Shown piece by piece: positions 13,143 through 24,183 of a DNA stretch of 64,000 bases. The notes beneath the pieces are model-generated. The model saw nothing but the letters and a program-made list of their open reading frames with translations. It was not told the origin of the DNA and ran no database searches. This stretch comes from Galdieria partita (Eukaryota; Rhodophyta; Bangiophyceae; Galdieriales; Galdieriaceae), in contig BQMJ01000035.1 of assembly GCA_025991245.1 (NCBI GenBank), positions 1-64,000 on the forward strand, given 5' to 3'. The stretch's first letter is position 1. Each line of letters opens with the position of its first letter. The position numbers and the translations under genes were made by a program.

Positions 13143-15550
13143 ATGGTTGCAATGCTTGTTGGTTGCTTTGCTTTTTCGTTTCATTCTGCATGTCTTTCCT
13201 CAGCCAATGTTCAGTATCCATTCCAAACTAAGGTGTTTTGTGGAACCAAAGAGTGTCATTTATGGAGTAGAAGTTTTACAAAACCGTTGTCTTGTTTTGA
13301 CAAGAAACGTCCCGGTTTTGGTTGTCGAAGAGTTGTTCTTGCTTCAGTCATAAATGGTCGTGGCAGAGACAGTAAAAGATATATTGACTTTAGAGAGATA
13401 TTTGTACAAGACGATTTTAAAATTGACGAAAAGTTTAGCAATATGTGGTTGACAAACCTACCTGATCTTCAACAAGAGTGTTTGTTCAAAACTGTCGCGT
13501 CAATTATTGGAGAGAAGGTACAAGTAGGAGGTAAAGTTTTCAAAGTTGGGAAAGAAACTTTTAAAGAGATAGCACTGTTGCTTGTTCCCAAGCAGTTTCC
13601 CGAAGATTTCCCAGTGGAAAAAGGTGTTGGGAACATCTCAAGAATCTTTCTGAGAGAAGAGTTTATCAAGAGGTGGAATAGACACATTGAAAGTCTTGAT
13701 GCAAAAGGTAGCAGTCTTCCACCCCAGCAGATCATAGTTTCTGCAGCAAGTGGTCTAGGAAAAAGTGTAGATCTGTACTTGGCCGCTGTTTTCTCACGGT
13801 ATTGCAGGATTCCACTGCAATATATTGGAAGCGCAGAGGCCTGGTTAGGAAAAAGTACCGAATTCTCTGTAGTACTGTTGCTTTACTTGAAGATGTTGCT
13901 GTTTATGAATGCAGATATTGCAGATGACTTGCCAGAATTCGTTTCATCTCGATATAGTTCTTTGAATGGTGCTCCCCTTAAGTGTGTCATTTATTTTGCC
14001 ATGAAAGAGAATAACATATCACTTGCTTCAGAAATTCGTCGCTTTATGATGCTGCATGCACCGCGCAATATGTTGATAGTAGATGAACATAATGCGTTGT
14101 GGAGCGAATTTGGCAATAGAACAAACACGTGGCCAAATTTCTTTCGCCTTGATACCAAATTGGCAATGATGAATACAGTAAGTAATGGCTTTTTCTTTTT
14201 TTACAATGACTTTTTCATTTACTTGAGTAGCCTTATTGTGGAGTTCTTATTGCAGGTTCACAGCATCATCAATTTGAAGATAATTTGCCTAGTGGTTCTG
14301 GAAATATCAAACACTATTTGGAGCCTCTAAGTTTCAAAGAGTTTGACTTGTGGCAAGATTTACCTGATTATCCACCCATTCTTCGTCAACATTCAGACGA
14401 AATGGTCGAACTTACTGGGTTGGTGCCTAGAATTATAGCCAAAATGGTAAATCTTGCCAAAACTCGTCCTGATGCTAATTTCGAAACTCTAAAGACACGC
14501 TTATCCTCGAATTTATATTCTGAAATGACAGGAAGCCACAATGACTATCTTGATGGACTTAGGTCTGAAAGAGAAAAGAGCGGATTTGATTCTATGCTTT
14601 ATAAGCTATTCATGGATAGGAATAAACCCAATATTACGGTTGCAGACGGAGCATATCGAGATCGAGGTTTATTAGTTGTGGTTGACGAAGTCTACTTACG
14701 CTTTTATAACAGCGTTGCACGTGACATCGTGTTATTTTCTTTCCTTGAAAGATATGCTTCCGAGAATTACTTGGCTGAATTGTTCGAACGTTATCGAAGT
14801 GATCCAGGCACACGAAGGCAAACTTTTGAAAAGTTATTCTTTTTGTGGTTTATCAATAGAACAGAAGAAGTGACCATCCGTTCCGATAGCAAACCCTATA
14901 GGAACTTGAGTTTATCTTGTCATAGTTGGGTTCGGTTGATTAGAGATGAATTTGATCCTCCGATGAAGAAGTTTACTCATTCCTGTTGGATATTACTGGC
15001 AGAACGACATCCTCGATTTGACTATATTTTTGTGGATATTGTGAATTCTCAATGGCATATATATTTTTTTCAAGTATCTATATCTTCATTTTATAGCCAT
15101 AATCGTGACTCTGCTGCTATCGAAAACTCCTTTTTGCCACCTTCTTTCAAGAAAGATGCATGGAATACTTCAGAATCGGCGAACTTATCAACTAGTAGGT
15201 CAAAGAGCAAACAAGGATCAATGTCAAGTTTCCAAAGTGGCCAGAAACGTAATAAGAAGAGGAGACGAGTGAAAGTAACAGACAAGCCTCAGTTACTGAG
15301 CTTAATTGGTTTGATTCTGAATGAAGAGTTTACCATCACGTTAGAAGAAGATGATTCTGGAAGGATTGTAGATTTTCGTTTATTGGATTCCAAAGGTGTT
15401 GATTGGCGACACTGCATAAGTATTGTCTATGTTACTCCATTACCATTTAAGGAGGCCAAAGGTACTTTATCAGTACCAGACTATATTGAGTTTCTTTGTA
15501 GTGAAGGCTTTTCTGAGAGATTTCGAGTTTTGTTGGAAAAGGAAAAGTGA
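13143..15550 (+). CDS. RHS/Crinkler-like P-loop NTPase with nuclease-like C-terminus
   Basis: Two exons (13,143-14,177 and 14,264-15,550) encode about 773 residues; the 86-bp intron has donor GTAAGT and acceptor TTCACAG, the only acceptor that keeps frame. The first ~22 residues form a hydrophobic signal-peptide-like segment. The Walker A motif ASGLGKS is near residue 204 and the Walker B MLIVDEH near 310. A C-terminal stretch near 597-615 (DYIFVD then FFQVS) resembles the core of the PD-(D/E)xK-type domain in RHS and Crinkler proteins, but the usual catalytic lysine is not evident. A basic run, KRNKKRRRVK, near residue 672 looks like a nuclear localisation signal. Family assignment rests on motif order only. 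Biochemical role unknown. Parts of its 3' half recur at 17.1 and 22.3 kb. Confidence 0.6.
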
Positions 15551-17125
15551 TGTTTTACGATCCTTTGATGGAAGCAGAGTTGTTTTGAGCTTTACGATTT
15601 ACAAAGACTATGATAAATGATATGTTTTAATATTTTATTTGCTTGACTGGCAAGCCAATGATGAATCATTGTGGAAGCAGAAAGTCTGATATGGATGATT
15701 GGTTTACAATAATAGAAGATGTACATATCCTAAACAAAGTCATTTTTAGCACTTTGGATGAAAATCAACACACAACCTCAATTTCAAGTACCCAGCTTTG
15801 GAGAGCGTCTTTATTTAGTATCTCCAGTTGTATAGAATCACATTGTTTCAAACTTGGAGACATGCTTTTCAGCCAAACGATCATTCAGAAAGTATTCAGG
15901 AAGCTCTTAAAGTCTGTCAGATAAATGATTCTTTGCTAATGAAATTGTTGGAGGAGAAATCATCGATCACAAAGAGAACCAAGCACCTGTCAGCAAAGAC
16001 ACAGAAGTTGTCATTTTGAAGACAATTATGTTGATAAAAAACAAATATTCATCTTTTAAATCAACTTATTTACAGAACAAGTGTTTCATAATCCATAGAG
16101 TATATAACTGAATTGCAAAGAAATGCAGGATCAATTATTGACTCTATCTACTTTGTCAGCCCGTCTAGGAAAACTCTCAATGACATCATATTATTGAAAA
16201 TCACATAATAAGTAACAATATAAAGACAACGCTCCGTGAATTGATCTTGACAAATAAAACAATCCAACAACAGTCAACAACATGTACTCTACTTTCCATT
16301 ACTCTCTATACACACTGAAAAAGTCTTGAAAACTTCAAAAATGGTACACTCCAAATATCAAAAGTCAACTATAGACAATTCTGGAAAAGCTAAGAGCATT
16401 TGAATAATAGAGAAACCTAACTGAGTTGTCAAGAGTTACTTCAAATCTTGTCTGCCCTAGTAAAACAGTCATATAGTGCAAGAATAGAGGAAAAGCAACA
16501 AATGAATGAGGTATTTTTAAAATACTTCCAAACTACTTGAACAAGACGTGAAACAAGCTAAAGTTGAAATTTAGCTATGTTTCAATTGTCGCACTATCTT
16601 GTTGCCTCGACAACCTAAAGAAAAGTTTCCTAACGATTACAAGAACTATCAAACTGTTTACATTTGCTACAAATGTATTTCGACATCACATCAAGCAAAC
16701 CAACAGAAATCGAGTTGTCCATAAAATTGACAGCTTGAAATATAGCGGCCTTGTGGATAAGTTGTGTCTTTGGGAGAATGATTATAGTCCAATTTTCTAT
16801 GAAATAGATTTACATCTTTCAGCTTCTCTATGAAGACCAATGCAGAAGAAGTCTTCCTTTCTTCCCTTCTTTTTATAATATCTCTAATCTTTCAAACTAA
16901 AAGTATTATTATAATGAATGGGGTAGACGTTATAATGGTCAGTATCTAAAGAAAACTAGGCAACGTTTTTCTTAAAATTTACATTTCAACATGAAATATG
17001 TTCAATCATCGTTTGAGAATATAAATAACAAAGAAGTTCGTTCTATGTTATACTTGTGAAAAGGAAAAACTGTTTTCATCGTTATCAGGAAAATTCGCGA
17101 TTTCAACACCTCGTCCACTTATATT
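15230..17125. repeat. duplicated cassette A, copy 1
   Basis: The last ~320 bp of the RHS-like gene plus its downstream spacer match 22,270-24,183. The match is near-identical over the coding end and somewhat lower in the spacer. The spacer (15,551-17,120) holds no supportable gene on the plus strand. It ends with a promoter-like segment carrying TATAAATA at 17,020-17,027, the same element that precedes the NTPase gene at 24,184. Confidence 0.75.
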
Positions 17126-17756
17126 TGATCCACCAGTGAAGAAGTTGACTTGTTCCTGTTGGACATGATTGGCTAAACGATATCCTCGATTTGACTACAT
17201 TAATGTCGATTTTGTTGGCACTCAGTGGCATATATACTTGTTTCAAGTTTCAGTATCTTCATTCTACAATCATAATTATGGCTATGCTTCTATCGAAAAT
17301 ATCTTTTTGCCTCGTTCCCGCAAGGAAGATGCACCCAATAGCTCAGAGTCAGCTAGTTTATCAATAAGTAGGACAGAAAGCGACCAAAACTCAACGAAAC
17401 TTTCCAAAAGTTGCCAATGACGTAGTAAGAAGAGGAATCGAGATAACTTGAAACAGAGAGAAGTAACAGGCGATTCTCAATTAAAGAGCATACTTTATTG
17501 GATATTGAATCAGGAATTCACAATCATATTTCAAGAAGATGATTCCTGTGGCATTGTAGACTTTTGTTTATTGGATTCGGAAGGTGTTGATTGGAGAGTA
17601 TGTGTAAGTATTGTTTATTTTACTTCCTTCTCTTTTAGGGAGGCCAAAGGCAGTTCTTTAGTTCCATTCTATGTCGAATTTGTTTGTAGAAAAGGATTCC
17701 CTGAAAGTTTTCGAGTTCTGTTGGAAGAATGGAAATGTTATTGTACAAAACATTGA
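17120..17756 (+). pseudogene. broken chimeric copy of the RHS-like gene 3' part
   Basis: The 3' third of an RHS-like gene, homologous to the end of 13,143-15,550: it keeps the DYINVD and FQVS core and the conserved C-terminal block. It is joined directly to the upstream region typical of the other family branch, the one at 24,184. The NTPase domain is absent. It is broken, with about one interruption besides the missing 5' part. More diverged from the 13-kb gene than the 22-kb copy, so older. Confidence 0.7.
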
Positions 17757-18386
17757 TAAGAGCAGCATTTCTCAAGTTTTATTATCTCACCAAAGGGCTG
17801 GGATAAATAGACAATCTTGAATATTGAGTCTTATGTCGAGTCGCAAGTGTTTGCTTCATATTTTATATGAATAGAAGATAAAGCCAGTGGTGATCCATTC
17901 TGAAAACAAGAAGCTGAATAAGATTTGATTAGAATCGATTCATACTATTATGAAAAAAGAAACTTTGGAAGAACGTGTGTCTTTATTTGGTTTGGCCAGC
18001 TCTACATAATTTTCGTTTGTACCAGATCTACTGAAACTATAGAGATGTAGTTATGAGCCAGAATATCAGGTAGAAAGTTTCCAGGATGCTTATATATAAA
18101 GTCGGCTAGATGTAAGAATCTTCAAGGATGAACCAAAGTATTGATGGAATAGCCTTTCTCTAAGCTAAAAGTATTCTGAGGACTTTGCTTATAAGGAAGT
18201 ACACTGACACATTCTTATGTTCAAGACAATAGTTAAAACGAGTCCAAATAGTTTAGTGACATATGCCAATTGCAATATGACTATATTCTATAAAGTCTAT
18301 TTAGTACACTATCAGAACACATATGTCTCTTATCAGTCGTGTTTTAAACCACAGTGATAGGAATTTGCTCTTTCTGAATCGTTGTT
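17757..18386. other. spacer, relic of cassette A
   Basis: No gene seen. Near 17,940-18,000 it resembles the spacer downstream of the 13-kb gene (15,640-15,850), so this is probably a diverged copy of the same downstream region. Confidence 0.5.
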
Positions 18387-18767
18387 CTAAAATATGGTTT
18401 CTTTCTCCAGTTGAAAGTTTTGCCACATAGCGCATGTTACTTTATCTTGTTGTTCAAACAACCAGAAGAAAAGTTCCTTGGAGTTTACGAAAGCAATTGA
18501 ACAATTGGAGCTCAAGGTTGAAAATAAAACTCCAATTAACAAATTGAAAAAGAAGCCAACTGAAATTAAAGCAACTAATGTTCCTAATTTAACTTCATAA
18601 GTAACTAGAAACTCTTCAACTACTACACTCATTTCCACACCTGAAAATAATGACAAATCATCGATTGCTTTGTAATTTGACAAAACCATTTGAAGGTTGT
18701 TTCGAGTCTTTGAATATGTTTCGTGTGATAGAACCACAAATTGACAGAGAAGAGGAAAGGCCATCAT
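18387..18767 (-). CDS. small membrane protein candidate, divergent to NTPase gene
   Basis: A 126-codon minus-strand open frame from ATG at 18,767, with no recognised family. Residues ~60-85 form one strongly hydrophobic segment (TLVALISVGFFFNLLIGVLF), so a single-pass membrane protein is possible. It overlaps the 5' end of the plus-strand NTPase open frame by about 23 bp. Homologous DNA lies upstream of the other family members at 16.56-16.75 and 23.6-23.8 kb, where the same minus-strand frame stays open for about 25-40 codons with conserved residues (LFF, QD). That argues for a real or formerly real gene. It could still be a chance frame in a conserved spacer. Confidence 0.35.
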   Translation of the reverse strand: MMAFPLLCQFVVLSHETYSKTRNNLQMVLSNYKAIDDLSLFSGVEMSVVVEEFLVTYEVKLGTLVALISVGFFFNLLIGVLFSTLSSNCSIAFVNSKELFFWLFEQQDKVTCAMWQNFQLEKETIF

Positions 18768-21138
18768 AGAGACTTTCCTCTCCCAGTTTACGACAACGGA
18801 ATATGGTGGAACTTTGTTAACTCGTCCGGCGTGCTGTTTTGCCCCCCATATCTACGGAGCAGGCAAAACTTTTCTGGGACAACAGTTCTTGGCTTATTTA
18901 AATATCTTTGCTCAACGTGAGCGTTCCAACAAAGAAGTTTTTCAACAACTAGACACTTGTTCCGATGCCTCCCTCCAGAGTGCTCCGCAAATCTCTTGGA
19001 AACACTTTGCAGAAGACACATTGTCAGTTGTCTTGAAACTGGGAAGCTCTTTTCCTGACGCTCCGTATCGTGAGTTTCGTAAAGCCTTGTCGTTCAATAT
19101 AGCTTGGGCAGCTGCCGAGGGCAATGGCAAAACTACGAACGAAACCGTTAGATTCACTGACGCAGCAATGGAACAGCCGATACTTTCTGCCTTTATCGGG
19201 TACCTTCTTCAACATTTTCAGAAACAATATTTGTTTTTGATGATTGATGAACTGAGTGAAATAAGTGCTCTTAGCAAACACTATGGCGAACTTACTGAGA
19301 TGCAAGTTGAAGGACACGATCCGAAATATGTCCCTTTTCGCAATTTCTTCCGGGAGATACGTCCTTTCCTTGATACGGGAAAAGTAATTTTATACTTGGC
19401 TGGTCGTACCGCAGAAATCTCAGCTCATTTGAGTGATGCTCGTTCGAGTAAAATGGTCCTGTGTATGTTGCAGTTGAATCCTTTTAACCTCAAGAATATT
19501 GAAGATTATTTGAACCTTTTCATCTATGGTGGCAAGAAGTTGAAGGATTGGTTTTTATGTTCAGATGACTTGCAAGATCGCTTTGTAGAATTGTTGAAGA
19601 GGAAGACTGGAGGAATTCCATTGATTCTAAAAAACACGTTACTAGCACTCTTAGCTAAAGTGAAAACGGTAGCTTATCCTATTATCAATGATAGCAATAT
19701 GGAAAGTTTGTTGGACAGCGTCTTTAGGGATGTAGAGAGACATTCAGCAACTTTTATTGTTCCGGAGAGAGTAGATTCCTCCACTCTTCTTAGATATCAA
19801 TTTGTTCTTTTAAATCATCAGCTTGGAACTGTTTTTCCAAATGACTTTGCAATTACTCTTTGTGGGACGAAGACTTATTTGATAGACTTGGTTGCAAGTT
19901 TTGGGTTTTACTCTGAATTCATTGAAACTGAAGTCCTTGGTTCGAATAGTCAATTCAAGATTGGTTGTTGTGAGTTTATATTGAAAGCTCATAGTGGAAA
20001 TCCGTTCTTGCGTGAAGTAACAAAGCTTTTGCCTTTGTCAAATTTTGGATATATTTCGGACACTTCAATGGTAAAAGAAGTTTTCTTTGAATTTGTATTT
20101 ATGAATATCTTTCGATTTCGATTATTAACAAGTCTTTACTCTAATTCCTCTCGTATTGTGCATTCTGTTATTCCAGGAATTTTTAAAGGTTCTTTAATTG
20201 AACATGACAATGTTTCATATTCGAAGGAATCAACTGTACCTTATACTCTACCAATCTTGAAAGATGTCTCTTTTACATTTGATGATTATTATCGAAAACA
20301 TTTGCAACATTGTGGTATTTTTATTCCTAAAGATAGCAATTCTAGTGGTCCTGATGCATATTTTGTACTTCAGAATGGACAAACACGTTATGTTGTTGGA
20401 TTTCAATTCAAATTTTATTACGAAAGCGAACTTTCAAGGAGACATGTTGACAAGGAAGCCGACAAGGTTTTCAAGGGAGTCGTCAAGGTTTTGAATAACC
20501 TTCCTTGTTCGCCTATTCAACTTTGTTTTCAGTTTGTGGTGGTTTGCACTCATTACGATCAGTCTGTACTATTTCCTGATAATGAAAGCAATATTGTTGA
20601 GGATATCAACTACTTGACGAATGAAAATGTTTCTCAGAGCAATGAAGCAATCAGTCGTTCACTTTTAAGATTGCAACTTGTCATTGTTTCCCAAAGTAAT
20701 CTTGAACAATTCTTAGGAGAAGAAAATGTTGAAGCGTTGAATAAAATTGGTGTGGCGAGTCGCGGAGAGTTTAGGGAAGAGTTTTCAGAATGGTGCAAAT
20801 CAATCTTCGAGTCCATGTCCAATGAATATATTTCACCGGTGCGTTCACTTGCAGATACAAATCTTATGGAAGTGGAAGATACGAGAGGCGAAGAAAATGT
20901 AACTGCATCAAGTTCTATGAGTTCCTCATTTGATTGGAATACTTTTTTAAGAGGATATTGTGGTTTTACTGAGGCTCCTGTAATTGAACGTTACGCTCGT
21001 CAACTGAATTTGTTCACTCCAAAGTCTTTTCCTTATCTAAATGATACACGTTTATCGCGCTATGGTATAGCAGATCAGGATATTCCCTTGATCATTGACG
21101 GAATACATGAGTTTCTTGAGAAACAAGACAAACAATGA
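18745..21138 (+). CDS. Crinkler/RHS-like NTPase-nuclease with SAM-like tail
   Basis: The frame is open from 18,745 to the stop at 21,138 (about 797 codons) but has no ATG before the Walker A motif. The true start therefore lies in an unseen upstream exon or is non-AUG. The P-loop is FAPHIYGAGKT at 18,841-18,873, and Walker B is LFLMIDE near 19,240. A PD-(D/E)xK-like core follows: GPDAYF near 20,347, then FQFK about 17 residues later, the Q-x-K variant known in this nuclease superfamily. The last ~75 residues (from about 20,930) look like a SAM-type helical domain. The FAPH-x-x-G-x-GKT signature is shared with the 24-kb gene and the minus-strand copy. Role unknown; a nucleic-acid-acting ATPase/nuclease is the inference. 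Confidence 0.6.
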   Translation, partial: QRRGKAIIETFLSQFTTTEYGGTLLTRPACCFAPHIYGAGKTFLGQQFLAYLNIFAQRERSNKEVFQQLDTCSDASLQSAPQISWKHFAEDTLSVVLKLGSSFPDAPYREFRKALSFNIAWAAAEGNGKTTNETVRFTDAAMEQPILSAFIGYLLQHFQKQYLFLMIDELSEISALSKHYGELTEMQVEGHDPKYVPFRNFFREIRPFLDTGKVILYLAGRTAEISAHLSDARSSKMVLCMLQLNPFNLKNIEDYLNLFIYGGKKLKDWFLCSDDLQDRFVELLKRKTGGIPLILKNTLLALLAKVKTVAYPIINDSNMESLLDSVFRDVERHSATFIVPERVDSSTLLRYQFVLLNHQLGTVFPNDFAITLCGTKTYLIDLVASFGFYSEFIETEVLGSNSQFKIGCCEFILKAHSGNPFLREVTKLLPLSNFGYISDTSMVKEVFFEFVFMNIFRFRLLTSLYSNSSRIVHSVIPGIFKGSLIEHDNVSYSKESTVPYTLPILKDVSFTFDDYYRKHLQHCGIFIPKDSNSSGPDAYFVLQNGQTRYVVGFQFKFYYESELSRRHVDKEADKVFKGVVKVLNNLPCSPIQLCFQFVVVCTHYDQSVLFPDNESNIVEDINYLTNENVSQSNEAISRSLLRLQLVIVSQSNLEQFLGEENVEALNKIGVASRGEFREEFSEWCKSIFESMSNEYISPVRSLADTNLMEVEDTRGEENVTASSSMSSSFDWNTFLRGYCGFTEAPVIERYARQLNLFTPKSFPYLNDTRLSRYGIADQDIPLIIDGIHEFLEKQDKQ

Positions 21139-22107
21139 ATTTATATTCTATTGGAAGATGAACAGCTTTATGCTTGGTTTAACCAATTTTAAAATGGAAA
21201 TTGGACAGTTTGATAAAGGTTAACTTGGTGTTAAAAATAATGAGTCTACTGAACGTTATGAATGATCAAAACACTTTGAGATTTGTACAACACTAAGAAG
21301 ACGAGATAGATTGAGGCAGCCAAATATGTTGCCAAATATTTCTTTGTAAGAAGTTTGGAGTGAGATCTTTGTCAGCAGACTCGTGATTCGCTTTCTATTG
21401 ACACGCCTTATTTTTCATCGATAAACACAAAAAAAGATTCCTGTTGATATACAACTTGAAGAGCAATACCGTTAGTTTCAACAGTTGTATCGGATCTTAG
21501 AAAATAAAAATCCAACATCCTCATTTTGAAAGTTATAAAATTGGATAAACTTTTCTAGTTGAATGAAATGGAATGGCAACGTGAGCTTCTCATCTAGATG
21601 AGTTGATAAAATTATTTTCAAGGAATGGTCCACAATAGGGGAAATTCTCTAATTCGAGAAGCAATAATATATGGAGATAATGAATTCAATAAGATGGAGC
21701 ACGAGCAATTGATGAGAAACATGACTTTAAGTGTAATAGCCATAACGTATTCTTTAATATGAAAAATAAGAACTAGGATTATGCAAGAGAATCTAGCGCT
21801 TTCTGCAAGACATTTTGCACCCAAAATGTGATGACTTCTTATAGAGTATTTTCTAATGAATCTAAAACTCAAGGCTTATTGAAAACAAAGCAAGATATCC
21901 TTTCCGAGAATTGCGTTTCTATGCAGCATCAACGATTGAGCTTATACTTCAGCAAATTTTCAAACTTACGAGTCTTTTCACTTAGAAGCAGCGTTGGAGG
22001 TACATGAATAGAAGAAAAAATTATTTTTCAAGGTGATTAGAAGAAGATTATATTATTTTCATCTTTCGTGACCCTGTTTTCAATCTCGTCGTTCTTCACC
22101 TAGTCGA
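21139..22107. other. spacer between family members
   Basis: No intact gene. Around 21,550-21,990 the plus strand reads in coding-like fragments without a long open frame, so decayed coding sequence is possible but unidentified. The last ~85 bp resembles the immediate upstream region of the 24-kb gene. Confidence 0.5.
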
Positions 22108-22599
22108 CTATGTCGCGTGCCTTGCAAAGACGAGAAATTTATGAAACTGTGGTTGTAGGCCGAGAGCAAGACATTTATTTGGTGATTGGACTGTAGTACG
22201 AGTTGCAGTTTCGCCGCCAACTCGATTGTTCTCTGAAGCCAGTCATCCCTTTCATCTCTTCGAGGATCAATGGCAAGTTCCCAAAGTGTCCAAAAACGTA
22301 ATAAGAAGAGGAGATGAGTGGGAGTAACAGATAAGCCTCAGTTACTAAGCTTAATTGGTTTGATTTTGAATGAAGAGTTTACCATCACGTTAGAAGAAGA
22401 TGATTCTGGAAGGATTGTAGATTTTCGTTTATTGGATTCCAAAGGTATTGATTGGCGCCACTGCATAAGTATTGTCTTTGTTACTCCATTACCATTTAAG
22501 GAGGCCAAAGGTAGTTTATCAGTGCCAGACTATGTTGAGTTTCTTTGTAGAGAAGGCTTTTCTGAGAGATTTCGAGTTTTATTGGAGAAAGAAAAGTGA
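22108..22599 (+). pseudogene. broken chimera: 5' of NTPase branch joined to 3' of RHS-like branch
   Basis: The first ~150 bp match the start of the 24,184 gene (both read RRxxYxxVVVxREQD near the N-terminus). From about 22,262 the sequence switches to the C-terminal end of the 13-kb RHS-like gene and stays very similar to it through the stop and far into the downstream spacer. The central domains of both parents are missing. It is broken, with one or two interruptions besides the deletion. High similarity to 15,230-15,550 points to a fairly recent rearrangement. Confidence 0.75.
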
Positions 22600-24183
22600 T
22601 TTTTTATAATCCTTTGATGGAAGCAGAGTTGTTTTGAGCTTTACGATTTACAGACTATGACAAATAATACTTTTTGAATATTTTTTGTCTTGACTGGCAA
22701 GCTAATGATGAACAATTGTGGAGGCGGAAACTCTGAGATGGATGATTGGTTTGCAATAATAGATGATGTATATATCCTAGACAAAGTCATTTTTAGCACT
22801 TGGGATGGAAATTAACTCAACCTCAATTTCAAGTAAACAGCTTTGAAGAGCGTCTTTATTTAGTATCTCCAGTTGTATAGAATCACATTGTTTCAAACTT
22901 GGAGACATTTTTTAGTCAAACGATCTTTCAGAAAGTATTCAGGAAGCTCTTAAAGTCTGTCAGATGAACGAATCTTTGTTAGTGAAATTGTTGGAGGAGA
23001 AATCATCAATCACAAAAGAGAACCAATCACCTGTCAGCAAAGACACAGAAGTTGTCATTTTGAAGGCAAGTATGCTGATAAAAGACAACTAATCAGCTTT
23101 TAATTCAGCTTATGTACAGATCAAGTGTTTCATAATCCATAGAGTACAATTGAAATTCAAAGAAATAGAGTATCGATTATTGGCTCTATCTACTTTGTCA
23201 ATTCTGTATAGGAAAACTCTCAATGACATTATATCGTTAGAACTCACATGACAAGTACCTGTGCAGACAACGTTCCGTGAATTGAGCGTGACGAATACAG
23301 CAATTCAGCAACAGTCAACAACATATACTCTAATTTCCATTACTCTCTATACACAACTGAGAAAGTCTGGAAAATTTCAAAAAGGTTACGCTCCAAATAT
23401 CAACAGTCAACCACTGACAATTCTGGAAAAACTAAGAGCACTTGAATAGTAGAGAAACCAATTGAGTTGTCAAGTGTTTCTTCCAATCTTGTCTGCTCTA
23501 GTAAAGCAGTCATATAGTGCAAGAATAGAGAAAAAGCAACAACTGAATGAGATATTTTCAAAATATACTTCCAAATTACTTGCACAAGAAGTGAACCAAG
23601 CTAAAGTTGAAATTTAGCTATGTTCCACTTGTCGCACTATCTTGTTCCCTTGACACCCTAAAGAAAAGTTTCCTAATGTTTACGAGAACAATCAAACTGT
23701 TTACATTCACTACAAATGTATGACGACACCACATCGAACAAAACGACAGAAATCGAGTAGTGAATGACATTTAAAGTTTGAAGTATAGTTGCATTGTGGA
23801 TAAGGAGTATTTTTGGGAGAATGAATTGCAATCCAATTTTCTATGAAATAGATTTAGAAGAACTTTTCCTTTCTTCCTGTTTTTATAGTATGCATACTCT
23901 TTTTATTATAGAGCTTAACGAAGAAAAGGCACCTTCAAACTGAAGCTATCATTGTGATAAATCGGGTAGAAGTTATGATGCTCAGTACATAAAAAAAACT
24001 AGGCAACGTTTTTTCTTAAAAGCTACATTTCAATATGAAATATGTTCCATCATTGTTTGAGAATATAAATAAGAAAGAAGTTCGTTCTATAGAAATAGTT
24101 GTGAAGAAGAAAAGCTATTTTCATTTTCTCTCGGAAAATTCGCGTTGGCATTTTTCTGACTCAATTTCAACACCTCGTCCACT
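22262..24183. repeat. duplicated cassette A, copy 2
   Basis: Second copy of the block at 15,230-17,125, ending at the start codon of the 24-kb gene. The spacer part (22,600-24,183) has no supportable plus-strand gene. Corresponding landmarks are AAAGTATTCAGGAAGCTCTT at 15,889 and 22,934, and CTAGGCAACGTTTT at 16,959 and 23,999. Confidence 0.75.
23955..24183 (+). promoter_or_regulatory. conserved upstream region with TATA-like box
   Basis: This stretch before the ATG at 24,184 is conserved at 16,915-17,125, and its last part at 22,025-22,107. It contains TATAAATA at 24,064-24,071, about 115 bp before the start codon. Conservation at three loci, two of them joined to broken genes, suggests the promoter travels with the duplicated DNA. 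Confidence 0.4.

Noticed and set aside
15643-16019. Open frames just downstream of the 13-kb gene
   Set aside because: The near-identical copy at 22.7-23.05 kb does not preserve them as one frame, so they are probably spacer.
16564-16833. 89-codon plus-strand open frame
   Set aside because: The homologous DNA at 23.6 and 18.4 kb does not keep this plus-strand frame; the minus-strand frame is the better conserved one.
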